Positions 26,990-36,542 of a DNA stretch of 64,000 bases are shown here, piece after piece (position 1 is the first letter of the stretch; each line of letters opens with the position of its first letter). The notes below the pieces were generated by a model, which saw only the letters and a list, made by a program, of their open reading frames with translations, made no database searches and was not told the origin of the DNA. Source of the stretch: an uncultured Clostridia bacterium (lineage in GTDB: Bacteria; Bacillota; Clostridia; TANB77; CAG-508). Where the stretch lies: positions 124,001 to 188,000 of the forward strand of contig CAKPMJ010000003.1 of the NCBI GenBank assembly GCA_934167965.1, in the 5' to 3' direction. The position numbers were made by a program, and so were the translations under genes.

Positions 26990-28771
26990 CTATCTTATTT
27001 TTACTAATTGTAAAATTATATCATTTAACTCTTTACTTAACTCTTTTTTTCTTTTAGTATCTTGTTCACTTTTTATTTGTTCTAATAAACTATCTCTTTT
27101 TTCTTCTAATCTTTCTCTTTCATATTTTTGCAATATGTCCTCAATAGCTTTTTGATTATCTGTTATTCCATAATCCTCTGCCATAATCTCTGTTAAATGA
27201 CTTTGCAACTCTTCATCTTCTATATGATTTAAAACAACACTTAAGTTTGTATTTTCTTTGTCAAGTTCTAAATATATTTCTTCTATAATCTTTTTATTTA
27301 TTTCATATTTGAAATCTTCTATTTTTATATACTCTTTTATAATCTTATAGCTTTCTGGATTATTTATTAATATTGATATAATTGTGTTTTCTCTTTTTAT
27401 TATTTCTGTCGAAATATTTTTGTTGTCCCTTTTTTCTCTATGGACAATTGCCACCTTGTCTTTTTCTAAAGTTTTGGTCGTCTTATTATTTGCATATTGT
27501 AGTTTGTTTACTTGTCCAAAAATTGCTTCTTTTGATATATTATATCCTTTTGATATCTTTTCTATGTATATTTCTCTTTCCATTGTATTTTCTATTTTTG
27601 ATATCAATTTAGCAATTTCATTTAAGAATTTTATCTTGTCACTTGCATTTTCTAAATTTAAACCTTGTTTTAATACTTTTACTTTAAATTCAATAAGTGA
27701 TATTGCATTGTCAAGTAGTCTTTGTAATCTAGCTGCACCAAATTTCACTACAAATTCGTCTGGATCTTTTGCATCTTCTAATTGTAATACTCTAATATCA
27801 CATCCCATATTTTGCATTACTTCCATTGCACGCATTATTGCGGTTTGACCTGCTCCATCAGAGTCAAACCCTAATATTACCTGTTCTGCATTTTTTCTAA
27901 GAAGCCATCCTTGCTGAGGAGTAAGTGCAGTTCCTAATGCTGCTACTACATTTGTTATGCCTCTTTGATGTAATGATATAGCATCCATATACCCTTCTAC
28001 TATTAAGAGCTTTTTTGTATCTCCTTTTTTTGCTACATTTAGTCCAAATAAATGCCTTCCTTTACTATATACTATATTTTCTGGAGAATTTATATATTTT
28101 GGTTTTGAGTCATCTAATACTCTTCCTCCAAATGCTATAACTCTATTTCTTTCATCTAATATTGGAATCATAAGTCTATTTCTATATCTGTCTATATACA
28201 TTCCTCTGTCATTTTTATTTACCAAACCTGATTCTAATATTTCTGGATCTTTAAATCCCTCTTTTTTTAAGGCTTGATATAATTCATCAAAGTTTCCTGA
28301 ATATCCTATTTTAAAACTTTCTAAAGTCTCACTGTTTATTGTTCTTTTTTTAATGTATTCTTGTGCTGCTTTTGCTTCTTTTTGATATAATCTTTTGTGA
28401 TAATATTCAGCTGCAAAAGTATTAACTTTGTATACTTTTGATTTTAGTTCTTCTTTTTTGCTATCTACATTGTTTTCTATTGTGGGTAATTGTATGTTTG
28501 CTCTCTCTGCTAGTGCTTCTATTGATTCTTTAAATCCAATGCCCTCTATTTTTCCTATAAAAGTTATTACATTTCCTCCTACTCCACATCCAAAGCAATG
28601 AAATATCTGTTTATCTGGTGACACAGAAAAAGATGGGGATTTTTCATTGTGGAATGGACATAGCCCGAAAAAGTTTCTTCCGCTTCTTTTTAAATGAACA
28701 TACTGTGATATTACTTCAACTATGTCATTTGATTGCTTTACTTCTTCTATTATTTCATCACTATATCGCAT
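26990..28771 (-). CDS. dnaG: DNA primase
   Basis: A 593-residue primase: N-terminal CHC2-type zinc finger (CPFHNEKSPSF and FHCFGCG), RNA polymerase core with the TOPRIM motifs LLIVEGYMDAISLHQRG and GFDSDGAGQ, and a C-terminal helicase-binding domain. Makes primers for replication. First gene of the dnaG-rpoD-mscS run. Confidence 0.97.
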   Translation of the reverse strand: MRYSDEIIEEVKQSNDIVEVISQYVHLKRSGRNFFGLCPFHNEKSPSFSVSPDKQIFHCFGCGVGGNVITFIGKIEGIGFKESIEALAERANIQLPTIENNVDSKKEELKSKVYKVNTFAAEYYHKRLYQKEAKAAQEYIKKRTINSETLESFKIGYSGNFDELYQALKKEGFKDPEILESGLVNKNDRGMYIDRYRNRLMIPILDERNRVIAFGGRVLDDSKPKYINSPENIVYSKGRHLFGLNVAKKGDTKKLLIVEGYMDAISLHQRGITNVVAALGTALTPQQGWLLRKNAEQVILGFDSDGAGQTAIMRAMEVMQNMGCDIRVLQLEDAKDPDEFVVKFGAARLQRLLDNAISLIEFKVKVLKQGLNLENASDKIKFLNEIAKLISKIENTMEREIYIEKISKGYNISKEAIFGQVNKLQYANNKTTKTLEKDKVAIVHREKRDNKNISTEIIKRENTIISILINNPESYKIIKEYIKIEDFKYEINKKIIEEIYLELDKENTNLSVVLNHIEDEELQSHLTEIMAEDYGITDNQKAIEDILQKYERERLEEKRDSLLEQIKSEQDTKRKKELSKELNDIILQLVKIR

Positions 28772-28865
28772 TTATACCCTCTCTTTCTTTTTATTCCATA
28801 TTATATATTATTCGACGCATTTTACATAAATCCCCTTTTTTATTCCTATTTTTTCAAAAAATAGC

Positions 28866-28894
28866 TTGACATAATTTCAAAAACATATTATAAT
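28866..28894 (+). promoter_or_regulatory. Perfect SigA promoter of a short transcript
   Basis: TTGACA at 28866-28871 and TATAAT at 28889-28894 with exactly 17 bases between. Both boxes match the consensus fully, so this should be one of the strongest promoters in the window. It drives a plus-strand transcript of about 155 bases between two minus-strand genes. Confidence 0.85.
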
Positions 28895-28949
28895 ATATTT
28901 TATCTGGGATTTAACCCAGTTTAATATATAAAGAGGAGGAATCACATTA

Positions 28950-29001
28950 ATGCGTTTTTTACGGTATTTTAGTGGTTTCACTTAGTGGGATGACGGTTTA
29001 A
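28950..29001 (+). CDS. Mini-ORF with in-frame CGG at codon 5
   Basis: ATG ten bases after AGGAGG. Read straight it gives 11 residues, MRFLRYFSGFT, with a stop at 28983-28985. Codon 5 is CGG (28962-28964). With the +1 skip seen at CGG in other genes it gives 16 residues, MRFLGILVVSLSGMTV, a hydrophobic peptide ending at 29001. CGG is almost absent from native genes, so its presence here is notable. Function unknown; a leader or sensor of CGG decoding, or a small membrane peptide, are guesses. Confidence 0.45.
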
Positions 29002-29029
29002 CATAGTCTCAAATCATCCCCAAAAGGTG

Positions 29030-29058
29030 CCCCTTGACTAACGTCAAGGGGTTCTTTT
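29030..29058 (+). terminator. Terminator of the short transcript
   Basis: Nine-base-pair stem CCCCTTGAC (29030-29038) with GTCAAGGGG (29043-29051), loop TAAC, then TTCTTTTATT. Confidence 0.9.
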
Positions 29059-29059
29059 A

Positions 29060-30637
29060 TTATTTATTATCATAAGCACTTTCTATAAATTCTGCTATTT
29101 TTATTCCATCCATAGCAGCTGACATAATCCCACCAGCATATCCTGCACCTTCACCACAAGGGAATATTCCTTTTATATTGCTTTCACCATTATCACCTCT
29201 ATTTATTCTAATAGGTGAAGATGTTCTTGTTTCTATTGCTGCAAGTATTGCATCATCTTTTGCAAAACCTTTTATTTTTTTGTCAAAATTTTCGATTCCT
29301 TCTATTAATGCTTTTGTAATATATTCCGGAAATATTTCTTGTAAATTTGACAATCTATATTTTCCTTTCATTACTGGATTTATGTTTCCTAAATTCTCAC
29401 TTTTCCTATTTTCTTTAAAATCCTTAAATAATTGTATTGGTATATTTCCATTTTCTTTAGCATATGTCTTTTCTTCTAACTTTTCTTGAAATTCTAATCC
29501 ATTCAAAGGTGCATTTCCAAAATCTTCTGGTCCAATAGTTACTATTATTGCTGAATTTGCACTTTCACTATCTCTTTTATAGTTACTCATTCCATTAATA
29601 CATAATCTATTTTTCTCTGACGATGAATTTACAACAAACCCTCCCGGACACATACAGAATGAATAAACACCTCTTCCATTAGATGCTTTATAAGTTAGTT
29701 TATAGCTTGCAGCTGGCAAATTATCATATTGTGTGCCATATTGAGAATTATTTATCATTTGCTGACTATGTTGAACTCTAACCCCTATTGCAAAAGGTTT
29801 TGCTTCCATATATACTTTGCTATTCAACATTCTAAATGTATCTCTTGCACTATGACCAATAGCTAAAACCAATACTTCAGTATGTATTATTTCACTATTA
29901 TTAATTTCTATTGATTTTATTTTCCCATTTTCTAGGTTTATGTTAGTCATACAGGAATTATACCTAAATTCTCCACCCATCTCTATTATCTTATTTCTTA
30001 GATTTATAACTACATTTCTTAATAAATCTGTTCCTATGTGGGGTTTACTTTCATATAATATTTCCTCTGGAGCCCCTGCTTCTACAAATATTTGAAGTAC
30101 TTTTTTATTTCTAAACATTTTGTCTTTTACTAAAGTATTTAGCTTTCCATCTGAAAAAGTTCCTGCTCCTCCTTCACCAAATTGAACATTAGATTCATTG
30201 TTTAAAATCCCATCATTCCAGAACTTTTCAACTGTTTCAACTCTTTGTTCAATCTTTTCTCCTCTTTCAATAATTAGAGGAGCATATCCATTTTGTGCTA
30301 ACATATATCCGCAAAATAAACCTGCTGGCCCTGCTCCAACAATTATTGGCCTATTTTCTAGTTTTTTAGTTCCAGTTATATTAAATTTATATTCTTCTAT
30401 TGGAGCTTCAAATATATCATTTGACCTTTTTCTTAATATCTTTTTCTCATCTTTTAATTTAATATCAACTTCATACACATAATGTATATTATTTTTATCT
30501 CTAGCATCCAGAGATTTCTTTTTTATATACATCTCTAGAATTTCATTTTCATTTATTTTTAATTTTTTCGCAACTTCTTTTATAATATCTAGTTTAGTAC
30601 TATTTATACTAGATTTAATTTGTCTTACTCTTACCAT
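29060..30637 (-). CDS. FAD-dependent dehydrogenase, COG2509 type
   Basis: A 525-residue flavoprotein. After an N-terminal domain of about 85 residues comes the dinucleotide-binding motif PIIVGAGPAGLFCGYMLAQN, then NVQFGEGGAGTFSDGKLNT, typical of the uncharacterised COG2509 group, and a C-terminal FAD contact IFPCGEGAGYAGGIMSAAMD. The substrate is unknown. It ends where the next FAD gene, 30638-31849, joins it without a gap. Confidence 0.88.
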   Translation of the reverse strand: MVRVRQIKSSINSTKLDIIKEVAKKLKINENEILEMYIKKKSLDARDKNNIHYVYEVDIKLKDEKKILRKRSNDIFEAPIEEYKFNITGTKKLENRPIIVGAGPAGLFCGYMLAQNGYAPLIIERGEKIEQRVETVEKFWNDGILNNESNVQFGEGGAGTFSDGKLNTLVKDKMFRNKKVLQIFVEAGAPEEILYESKPHIGTDLLRNVVINLRNKIIEMGGEFRYNSCMTNINLENGKIKSIEINNSEIIHTEVLVLAIGHSARDTFRMLNSKVYMEAKPFAIGVRVQHSQQMINNSQYGTQYDNLPAASYKLTYKASNGRGVYSFCMCPGGFVVNSSSEKNRLCINGMSNYKRDSESANSAIIVTIGPEDFGNAPLNGLEFQEKLEEKTYAKENGNIPIQLFKDFKENRKSENLGNINPVMKGKYRLSNLQEIFPEYITKALIEGIENFDKKIKGFAKDDAILAAIETRTSSPIRINRGDNGESNIKGIFPCGEGAGYAGGIMSAAMDGIKIAEFIESAYDNK

Positions 30638-31849
30638 TTAAATTTCCTCTCCTGCAATTATTCCTGTAATCCAAGCCCATGTTAAGTTATATCCTCCGCA
30701 ATCTCCGTCGCAATCTAATAATTCTCCAATTATATAAAGTCCATTTACAAGTTTGGATTCCATTGTGTTTATATCTATTTCTTTTAAAGGTATCCCTCCT
30801 GAACAAACTTGTGATTTATCAAAAGAATTTGTACCTATTATATTTACTTTTAATTCTACAAGACTTTCTACTATTTTTTCTTTATCTTTTGTTGAAATTT
30901 CATTCCATTGTTTATTTTTTAAGTTTTTTAATAATACATTTAATAACTTGTAATTGATAATTCCATCTAGTAATTCACTTATAGTTCTATTTTTCATTGA
31001 TTTATTTCTTTTATCTATAAAACCAATACATTCTTGTACTGTATTAATATTTAAGTTTGATAAGAAATTTATTTTTACATATTCATCTTTTCCTGTATAT
31101 AAACCTCTTGCTACTCTCCCACTTAGATTCATTACACATATACCACTTATACCATAATCTGTAAGTTGAATTTCTCCTACTTCTTTTACAATTTCCTTGT
31201 TATCTTCATAAAGATTAATTGCTACATCTGCTCTTATTCCATTCCATTCTTTAAAATATTTTTCTTTTCCTTTTAATTGTACTAATGCAGGTAATGGTTC
31301 AATTACAGTGTGTCCTAATTCTTTGCAAATTTTATACCCGCTTCCATCAGAACCTGTTTTTGGGGCTGATTTTGAACCTGTTGATATTATAATTTTATTA
31401 GCTTCTATATTTTCTTTATCAGTCATTATTATAAATTTATCATTTTGTTTTTTTATTTTTCTTACTTCTACTTCATTTCTTATTTCTATATCTAAATTTT
31501 TTATTTCTGTTAATAATGCATTTTGAATACTAACTGCCTGGTTAGAAAATGGATAGTAATATCCGTTTTTTATTTTTGGCTCTATTCCTATTTCTTTAAA
31601 AAATTGTAAAACTTTTTCTTGATTTTTCTTTGTTATTATTTCTTTTAACAACTCTGTATCATTACTTCTATAATGTTTTATATTTTGATCCTCATTAAAA
31701 TAGTTACATCTTCCATTTCCTGTAACTAATATCTTCTTTCCACAAATATTGTTTCTTTCTAATATCGTTACCTTTTTCCCTTTTCTCGCAGCTATTATCG
31801 CTGAAACTAGCCCTGATGCTCCTCCTCCTATTATTACTATTTCTTGCAT
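30638..31849 (-). CDS. FAD-dependent oxidoreductase, HI0933/BaiN family
   Basis: A 403-residue flavoprotein with IVIIGGGASGLVSAIIAARK at the N-terminus and the family signature ILVTGNGRCNYFN, then KICKELGHTVIEPLPALVQL and the C-terminal GDCGGYNLTWAWITG. Members include YhiN and the bile-acid enzyme BaiN; function here cannot be assigned. Cotranscribed with the following FAD gene. Confidence 0.9.
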   Translation of the reverse strand: MQEIVIIGGGASGLVSAIIAARKGKKVTILERNNICGKKILVTGNGRCNYFNEDQNIKHYRSNDTELLKEIITKKNQEKVLQFFKEIGIEPKIKNGYYYPFSNQAVSIQNALLTEIKNLDIEIRNEVEVRKIKKQNDKFIIMTDKENIEANKIIISTGSKSAPKTGSDGSGYKICKELGHTVIEPLPALVQLKGKEKYFKEWNGIRADVAINLYEDNKEIVKEVGEIQLTDYGISGICVMNLSGRVARGLYTGKDEYVKINFLSNLNINTVQECIGFIDKRNKSMKNRTISELLDGIINYKLLNVLLKNLKNKQWNEISTKDKEKIVESLVELKVNIIGTNSFDKSQVCSGGIPLKEIDINTMESKLVNGLYIIGELLDCDGDCGGYNLTWAWITGIIAGEEI

Positions 31850-32000
31850 CTTTATTTCTCCTTTTTATATTTTAACTATTTATCATGCATTAATTATTTT
31901 ACCACAATTTTACATAACTTTCAAGTTTAATGTTTAGCTATATATTGTCTTTTTACAATATCTCATATATAATTTAATAAATTAATTTTAGGAGAATATT

Positions 32001-32900
32001 ATGGAAAGATATAAACACTTAAACAAATACTTAAAAGAAAAGTTTGGAGAAAGAACTTTAAAAATATGCATAGATGGCGGATTTACTTGTCCTAATAGAG
32101 ATGGCACTACTGGAATAAACGGCTGTATATTTTGCAGTGAAAGAGGCTCTGGGGATCACATTAATTATTCTAAAAATATAAGCGACCAAGTCAAAAATTA
32201 CTTTAAAAGTTATAAAGCTGAACGTGCCAATAAATTTATTGCATATTTTCAAAATTTTTCTAATACTTATGATACTATTGAAAATTTAAAATCTAAGTAT
32301 GATTCTGCTTTAATAGATGATAGAATTGTAGCTTTAGTCATTGCTACTCGTCCTGATTGTATAAATGAAGATGTATGCAAATTATTGAAAACTTATGCTA
32401 AAAAATATTATGTATGGGTTGAATTAGGTTTACAGACATCAAATGATAGTACTGGAGAAATTATAAATCGTGGATATACAAGTAATGAATTTACTAGAGC
32501 TGTAAAACTCTTAAATAAATATAATATTGATGTTGTTACTCATGTCATGGTGGGACTTCCAAACGAAACTGATACAGATTTGAAAAATACTGTTGATTTT
32601 ATAAATAAGCATAATATACAGGGTTTAAAGATACATTGCACTTACGTTGTAAAAAATACCAAACTTGCAGATATGTATAACAATGGTTTATATAATCCTA
32701 TTAGTTTGGATTATTATTTGAATGCTTTATCATATATTATAACTCATATTTCTCCTGATATTGTTATTCATCGTGTTTCAGGAGATGCCCCCAAAGATTT
32801 GCTTATTGCCCCTGAATGGAACCTACATAAAAAATGGATTCTAAATGGGTTAGATAAACTTATGAAAGATAATGATATATGGCAAGGTATGTATATCTAA
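32001..32900 (+). CDS. TIGR01212-type radical SAM protein (YtqA-like)
   Basis: A 299-residue radical SAM protein starting MERYKHLNKYLKEKFGERT, with cluster motif CPNRDGTTGINGCIFC, an extended spacing characteristic of this family, followed by SERGSGDH. It also has HVMVGLPNETDTDLKNTVDF. The reaction is unknown to me. Read alone on the plus strand; start follows TTAGGAGAA. Confidence 0.9.
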   Translation: MERYKHLNKYLKEKFGERTLKICIDGGFTCPNRDGTTGINGCIFCSERGSGDHINYSKNISDQVKNYFKSYKAERANKFIAYFQNFSNTYDTIENLKSKYDSALIDDRIVALVIATRPDCINEDVCKLLKTYAKKYYVWVELGLQTSNDSTGEIINRGYTSNEFTRAVKLLNKYNIDVVTHVMVGLPNETDTDLKNTVDFINKHNIQGLKIHCTYVVKNTKLADMYNNGLYNPISLDYYLNALSYIITHISPDIVIHRVSGDAPKDLLIAPEWNLHKKWILNGLDKLMKDNDIWQGMYI

Positions 32901-33155
32901 TTATTAGTTTGATTCTTTAAAATTTATTTAACTTTTTATTGACTTTTAATATTTAGGATGTTAAACTCTATTTATTAAGAGTCAATTATCTTTTATTGAT
33001 TTAAATCGTTTTTATTATTATTTTCTAAAACAATCGTTTTTTTATTTTTTAAATATTAAATTTCGAGGTGATGCTGTTTCTATTTACATTTTACAAAATA
33101 TTAAAATATAAGAAAGGATATGAATTTATGAATAAATTAAATATGTATAACATTA

Positions 33156-33186
33156 TTGACAAATGTCATAATATAGTATATACTAT
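33156..33186 (+). promoter_or_regulatory. mazEF promoter with overlapping operator palindrome
   Basis: TTGACA at 33156-33161 and TATACT at 33179-33184, 17 bases apart. A perfect 14-base palindrome ATAGTATATACTAT (33173-33186) covers the -10 box, the expected binding site for the MazE-MazF complex. Between 32901 and this promoter the sequence is AT-rich spacer in which I see no gene. Confidence 0.7.
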
Positions 33187-33211
33187 GTATATACGAAAGG
33201 GGCATCAAAAT

Positions 33212-33451
33212 ATGAAAACTAATATCCAAAAATGGGGAAATAGTCAAGGAATAAGAATACCAAAAGTTTTACTTGACACTGTAAATTGGTCAGAAAATGA
33301 GCAAATAGTTATAACAGTTGATAATGGTAAACTTATTATTGAAAAAGCTCAAAATAGAAAAAATATTAAAGAATTATTCAAAAATTATAAAGGGGATTAT
33401 GAACAAGTCGAAATGGACTGGGGAGATCCAGTGGGTGAAGAAATATGGTAA
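33212..33451 (+). CDS. mazE: MazE-like AbrB-family antitoxin
   Basis: A 79-residue antitoxin. The N-terminal swapped-hairpin domain reads MKTNIQKWGNSQGIRIPKVL; the acidic C-terminal tail (YEQVEMDWGDPVGEEIW) would bind the toxin. Start at 33212 after AAAGGGG; an open frame runs further upstream through the promoter and is not used. It overlaps mazF by seven bases. Confidence 0.92.
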   Translation: MKTNIQKWGNSQGIRIPKVLLDTVNWSENEQIVITVDNGKLIIEKAQNRKNIKELFKNYKGDYEQVEMDWGDPVGEEIW

Positions 33452-33774
33452 AACAAGGAACAATTATAAAAGTAAATTTTAACCCTCAATCAGGTCATGA
33501 ACAAGCAGGATATAGACCTGCTGTAGTAATTAGCAACAATGTATTTAATCAAAAAACAAATTTAACTATTGTTTGTCCTATTACAAATACAAATAATAAA
33601 TTTCCTTTGCACATCCCTTTAGATGAAAGAACACAAACGACAGGTGTAATTCTGTGTGAACATATTAAATCTTTGGATTTAAACAATAGAAAATATCAAA
33701 TTATAGAAACTTTACCAAATGATATTCTGACAGATGTAATAAATATAATATATTCAGAAATAGAGAGAATTTAG
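33445..33774 (+). CDS. mazF: MazF/PemK-family mRNA interferase toxin
   Basis: A 109-residue endoribonuclease toxin: GTIIKVNFNPQSGHEQAGYR followed by PAVVIS, the MazF fold signature, TTGVILCEHIKSLD with the conserved C-terminal half. It cleaves mRNA at a short unpaired motif. Translationally coupled to mazE. Confidence 0.94.
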   Translation: MVKQGTIIKVNFNPQSGHEQAGYRPAVVISNNVFNQKTNLTIVCPITNTNNKFPLHIPLDERTQTTGVILCEHIKSLDLNNRKYQIIETLPNDILTDVINIIYSEIERI

Positions 33775-33798
33775 TCTATCTAAATTCTCTCTAATATT

Positions 33799-35544
33799 TT
33801 ACTCTTCAATATCTAATTTAATATGAACATCTTTTAATTGTTCTTCAGTTACATGTGAAGGAGCTCTCATTAAAAGATCTCTTGCTCTTTTATTTTTAGG
33901 GAATGCTATAATTTCTCTAATGTTCTGTGAATCAGCTATAAGCATAACTAGTCTATCAACTCCTGGAGCTGCACCGGCATGTGGTGGAGTACCATATTGG
34001 AAAGCATTGTATAGAGCACCAAATCTTTCTTTTACATCTGCTTCTGTATAACCTGCTATTTCAAATGCTTTAACCATTATCTCTGGATTATGGTTTCTAA
34101 CTGCTCCTGAAGCCATCTCATATCCATTACATACCAAATCAAATTGATATGCTAAAATATCTAATGGATTCATATTTTCTAAAGATTCTAAACCTCCTTG
34201 TGGCATAGAAAATGGATTATGGCAGAAATCTATTTTTCCTTCATCTGATAATTCATACATTGGGAAATCTACTATAAAACAGAACTTGTATGTATTTTTC
34301 TCTATTAAATCTAAACGTTTTCCAAGTTCGATTCTTACAAGACCTGCAATTTTTTGTGCCATTTTTAATTCATCTGCTATAAAGAATATACTAGAGTTTG
34401 CCTTTGCTCCATATTCTGTTTCTAGGCTTTGTTTTATATCCTCACTTATAAATTTAGATATGCCACCTTCAAGTTCATTTTCATTATTGATTTTAACCCA
34501 AGCTAATCCTTTTGCTTCACATTCTTGAACTGCAAAGTCACCCATTTTGTCAAAGAATTTTCTTCCTTGTTCTGCACCATTTTCCACAACAATTGCTTTT
34601 ATAGTTTTACCTTTAAATGCATTAAACTCTGTATTTTCAAATAACTTTGTTACGTCTTGTATAATTAATGGATTTCTTAAATCTGGTTTATCTATACCAT
34701 ATTTATCCATTGCTTCTTTATATGGTATACGTACAAAAGGTCCTTCATCAACTTTCCAATTTGTAAACTTCTTAAATGTATATGGTATTACTTCTTCAAT
34801 AACTCTGAATACATCTTCTTGTGTTGCAAAGCTCATCTCAAAGTCTAATTGATAAAACTCTCCTGGTGCTCTATCTGCACGTGGATCCTCATCTCTAAAG
34901 CATGGTGCTATTTGAAAATATTTATTAAATCCTGACACCATAAGTAATTGTTTAAATTGTTGAGGTGCTTGAGGAAGTGCATAAAATTCTCCTGGATTTA
35001 ATCTACTTGGCACTAAATAATCTCTTGCCCCTTCTGGCGATGAGTTTGCCAAAATAGGTGTTTGAATTTCAGGGAATCCAAGTTCATCCATTTTATCTCT
35101 TAATGTTTTTATAACTTTTGAACGAAGTAATATATTATCATGAAGCTTTTTATTTCTCAAATCTAGAAATCTATATTCTAATCTTAAATCTTCTCTAACT
35201 TCTTGATCTGTATTTACTTCAAATGGTAAAACATTTTTACATTTTCCTAAGACTTCTATCTTTTCTGCAATTACTTCTATTTCACCTGTCTCCATATTAG
35301 GATTTTTGCTTGCTCTTTCCACAACTTTTCCCTCAATGTGGATACATGTTTCTGTACATAAACTTTTAGCTTGCTCTTGTAACTCTTCATTGTTTATAAC
35401 AATTTGAGTTATTCCAAATTCATCTCTCAAGTCTATAAATACCATTCCACCTAAGTTCCTAATTTTTTGTATCCATCCTGCAAGTTCTACAACTTCTCCT
35501 GCATTACTAATTCTTAATTCTCCTAAGTTCTTTGTTCTATACAT
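33799..35544 (-). CDS. aspS: Aspartyl-tRNA synthetase
   Basis: A 581-residue class II synthetase: N-terminal OB-fold anticodon domain (VELAGWIQKIRNLGGMVFID), motif 2 region FRDEDPRADRAPGEFYQLD, the GAD insert, and motif 3 GAAPGVDRLVMLIADS. Start at 35544, five bases after AAGGAGG; 11 codons of open frame upstream are ignored. Downstream of dusB. Confidence 0.97.
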   Translation of the reverse strand: MYRTKNLGELRISNAGEVVELAGWIQKIRNLGGMVFIDLRDEFGITQIVINNEELQEQAKSLCTETCIHIEGKVVERASKNPNMETGEIEVIAEKIEVLGKCKNVLPFEVNTDQEVREDLRLEYRFLDLRNKKLHDNILLRSKVIKTLRDKMDELGFPEIQTPILANSSPEGARDYLVPSRLNPGEFYALPQAPQQFKQLLMVSGFNKYFQIAPCFRDEDPRADRAPGEFYQLDFEMSFATQEDVFRVIEEVIPYTFKKFTNWKVDEGPFVRIPYKEAMDKYGIDKPDLRNPLIIQDVTKLFENTEFNAFKGKTIKAIVVENGAEQGRKFFDKMGDFAVQECEAKGLAWVKINNENELEGGISKFISEDIKQSLETEYGAKANSSIFFIADELKMAQKIAGLVRIELGKRLDLIEKNTYKFCFIVDFPMYELSDEGKIDFCHNPFSMPQGGLESLENMNPLDILAYQFDLVCNGYEMASGAVRNHNPEIMVKAFEIAGYTEADVKERFGALYNAFQYGTPPHAGAAPGVDRLVMLIADSQNIREIIAFPKNKRARDLLMRAPSHVTEEQLKDVHIKLDIEE

Positions 35545-35554
35545 TACTTCCTCC

Positions 35555-36529
35555 TTATATATTTTTAAAATACTCATCTATTTTATGTATAAATTCTTCT
35601 TTGCTTTCAATTACATTTACACTACTTCTAAAAGCACTTGAATTAGGCAAATTCTTTGTATAATATGCAATATGTTTTCTGAATTCTCTTACTGCTGTAT
35701 ATTCTCCTTTTTCTTCAACTTCTAATTCCAAATGTTTTTTTATTAAATCTAATTTTTCATTTAATGGTCTATCTGGTAGCTTTTCACCTGTTTTTAGATA
35801 ATATATGATTTTTTCAAATACCCATGGGTTTCCAAGTGCTGCTCTTCCTATCATTATTCCATCTACACGTGTTTTTTCTAACATTTCCTTAGCTGACTCT
35901 TCATCTTTGATATCTCCATTCCCTATAACAGGTATATTTACTGATTCTTTTACCTTTTTTATTATATCTAAGTCTGCTTGTCCTGAATAAAATTCATCCC
36001 TTGTTCTTCCATGTATTGTTATTGCTGATATTCCCGCACTTTCTGCAATTTTTGCAAGTTCTGGTGCCACAATATGCTCTTTATCCCATCCTGCTCTCAT
36101 TTTTAAAGTTACTGGTACTTTTGAATTACTTACAACTGATTTTATTACTTCTTCTGCTTTTTCTAAATCAAGTAGTAATTTGCTTCCATCACCATTTTTT
36201 GTAACTTTTGGTGCTGGACACCCCATATTTATATCTATAATGTCGGCTATATTAGAAATATATCTGGATGCAAAAGCCATAGCTTCATTATCGCTTCCAA
36301 ATATTTGAAATGATATAGGTCTTTTTTCTCCTGTTGTATTCATTAGTTCTTTGGTTTTTCTGTCATCATATAAAATTGCCTTAGAACTTATCATTTCAGT
36401 AGTTACTAGCCCTACGCCAAATTGCTTGCATATTAACCTAAATGGCAGGTCTGTAATACCTGCCATTGGAGCTAATAATATATTATTTTCTAATTCTATA
36501 TTTCCAATTTTTAATTTATTTAATAGCAT
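35555..36529 (-). CDS. dusB: tRNA-dihydrouridine synthase, DusB type
   Basis: A 324-residue FMN enzyme reducing uridine in tRNA: LAPMAGITDLPFRLICKQFG at the N-terminus, DINMGCPAPKVTKNGDGSKL with the catalytic cysteine, ITIHGRTRDEFYSGQADLD and IGRAALGNPWVF. Between rodA and aspS on the minus strand. Confidence 0.95.
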   Translation of the reverse strand: MLLNKLKIGNIELENNILLAPMAGITDLPFRLICKQFGVGLVTTEMISSKAILYDDRKTKELMNTTGEKRPISFQIFGSDNEAMAFASRYISNIADIIDINMGCPAPKVTKNGDGSKLLLDLEKAEEVIKSVVSNSKVPVTLKMRAGWDKEHIVAPELAKIAESAGISAITIHGRTRDEFYSGQADLDIIKKVKESVNIPVIGNGDIKDEESAKEMLEKTRVDGIMIGRAALGNPWVFEKIIYYLKTGEKLPDRPLNEKLDLIKKHLELEVEEKGEYTAVREFRKHIAYYTKNLPNSSAFRSSVNVIESKEEFIHKIDEYFKNI

Positions 36530-36542
36530 CCTTTTTTTCCTT

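Larger units (their letters stand above)
28901..29058 (+). ncRNA. Short structured transcript with mini-ORF, unknown class
   Basis: From the promoter to the terminator the transcript has three hairpins: CTGGG..CCCAG near 28914-28919, GGGATGA (28987-28993) with TCATCCC (29014-29020), and the terminator. A strong ribosome-binding site and a mini-ORF lie between the first and second. I do not recognise it as 6S, SRP, tmRNA or RNase P RNA. It could be a small regulatory RNA, a peptide mRNA, or both. Confidence 0.55.

Noticed and set aside
28866..28894. Promoter for a gene downstream on the plus strand
   Set aside because: The transcript ends at a strong terminator at 29030-29058 and the following genes are on the minus strand.
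28901..29058. 6S RNA, SRP RNA, tmRNA or RNase P RNA
   Set aside because: The transcript is short, has a clear ribosome-binding site and ORF, and lacks the conserved cores of these RNAs as far as I can see.
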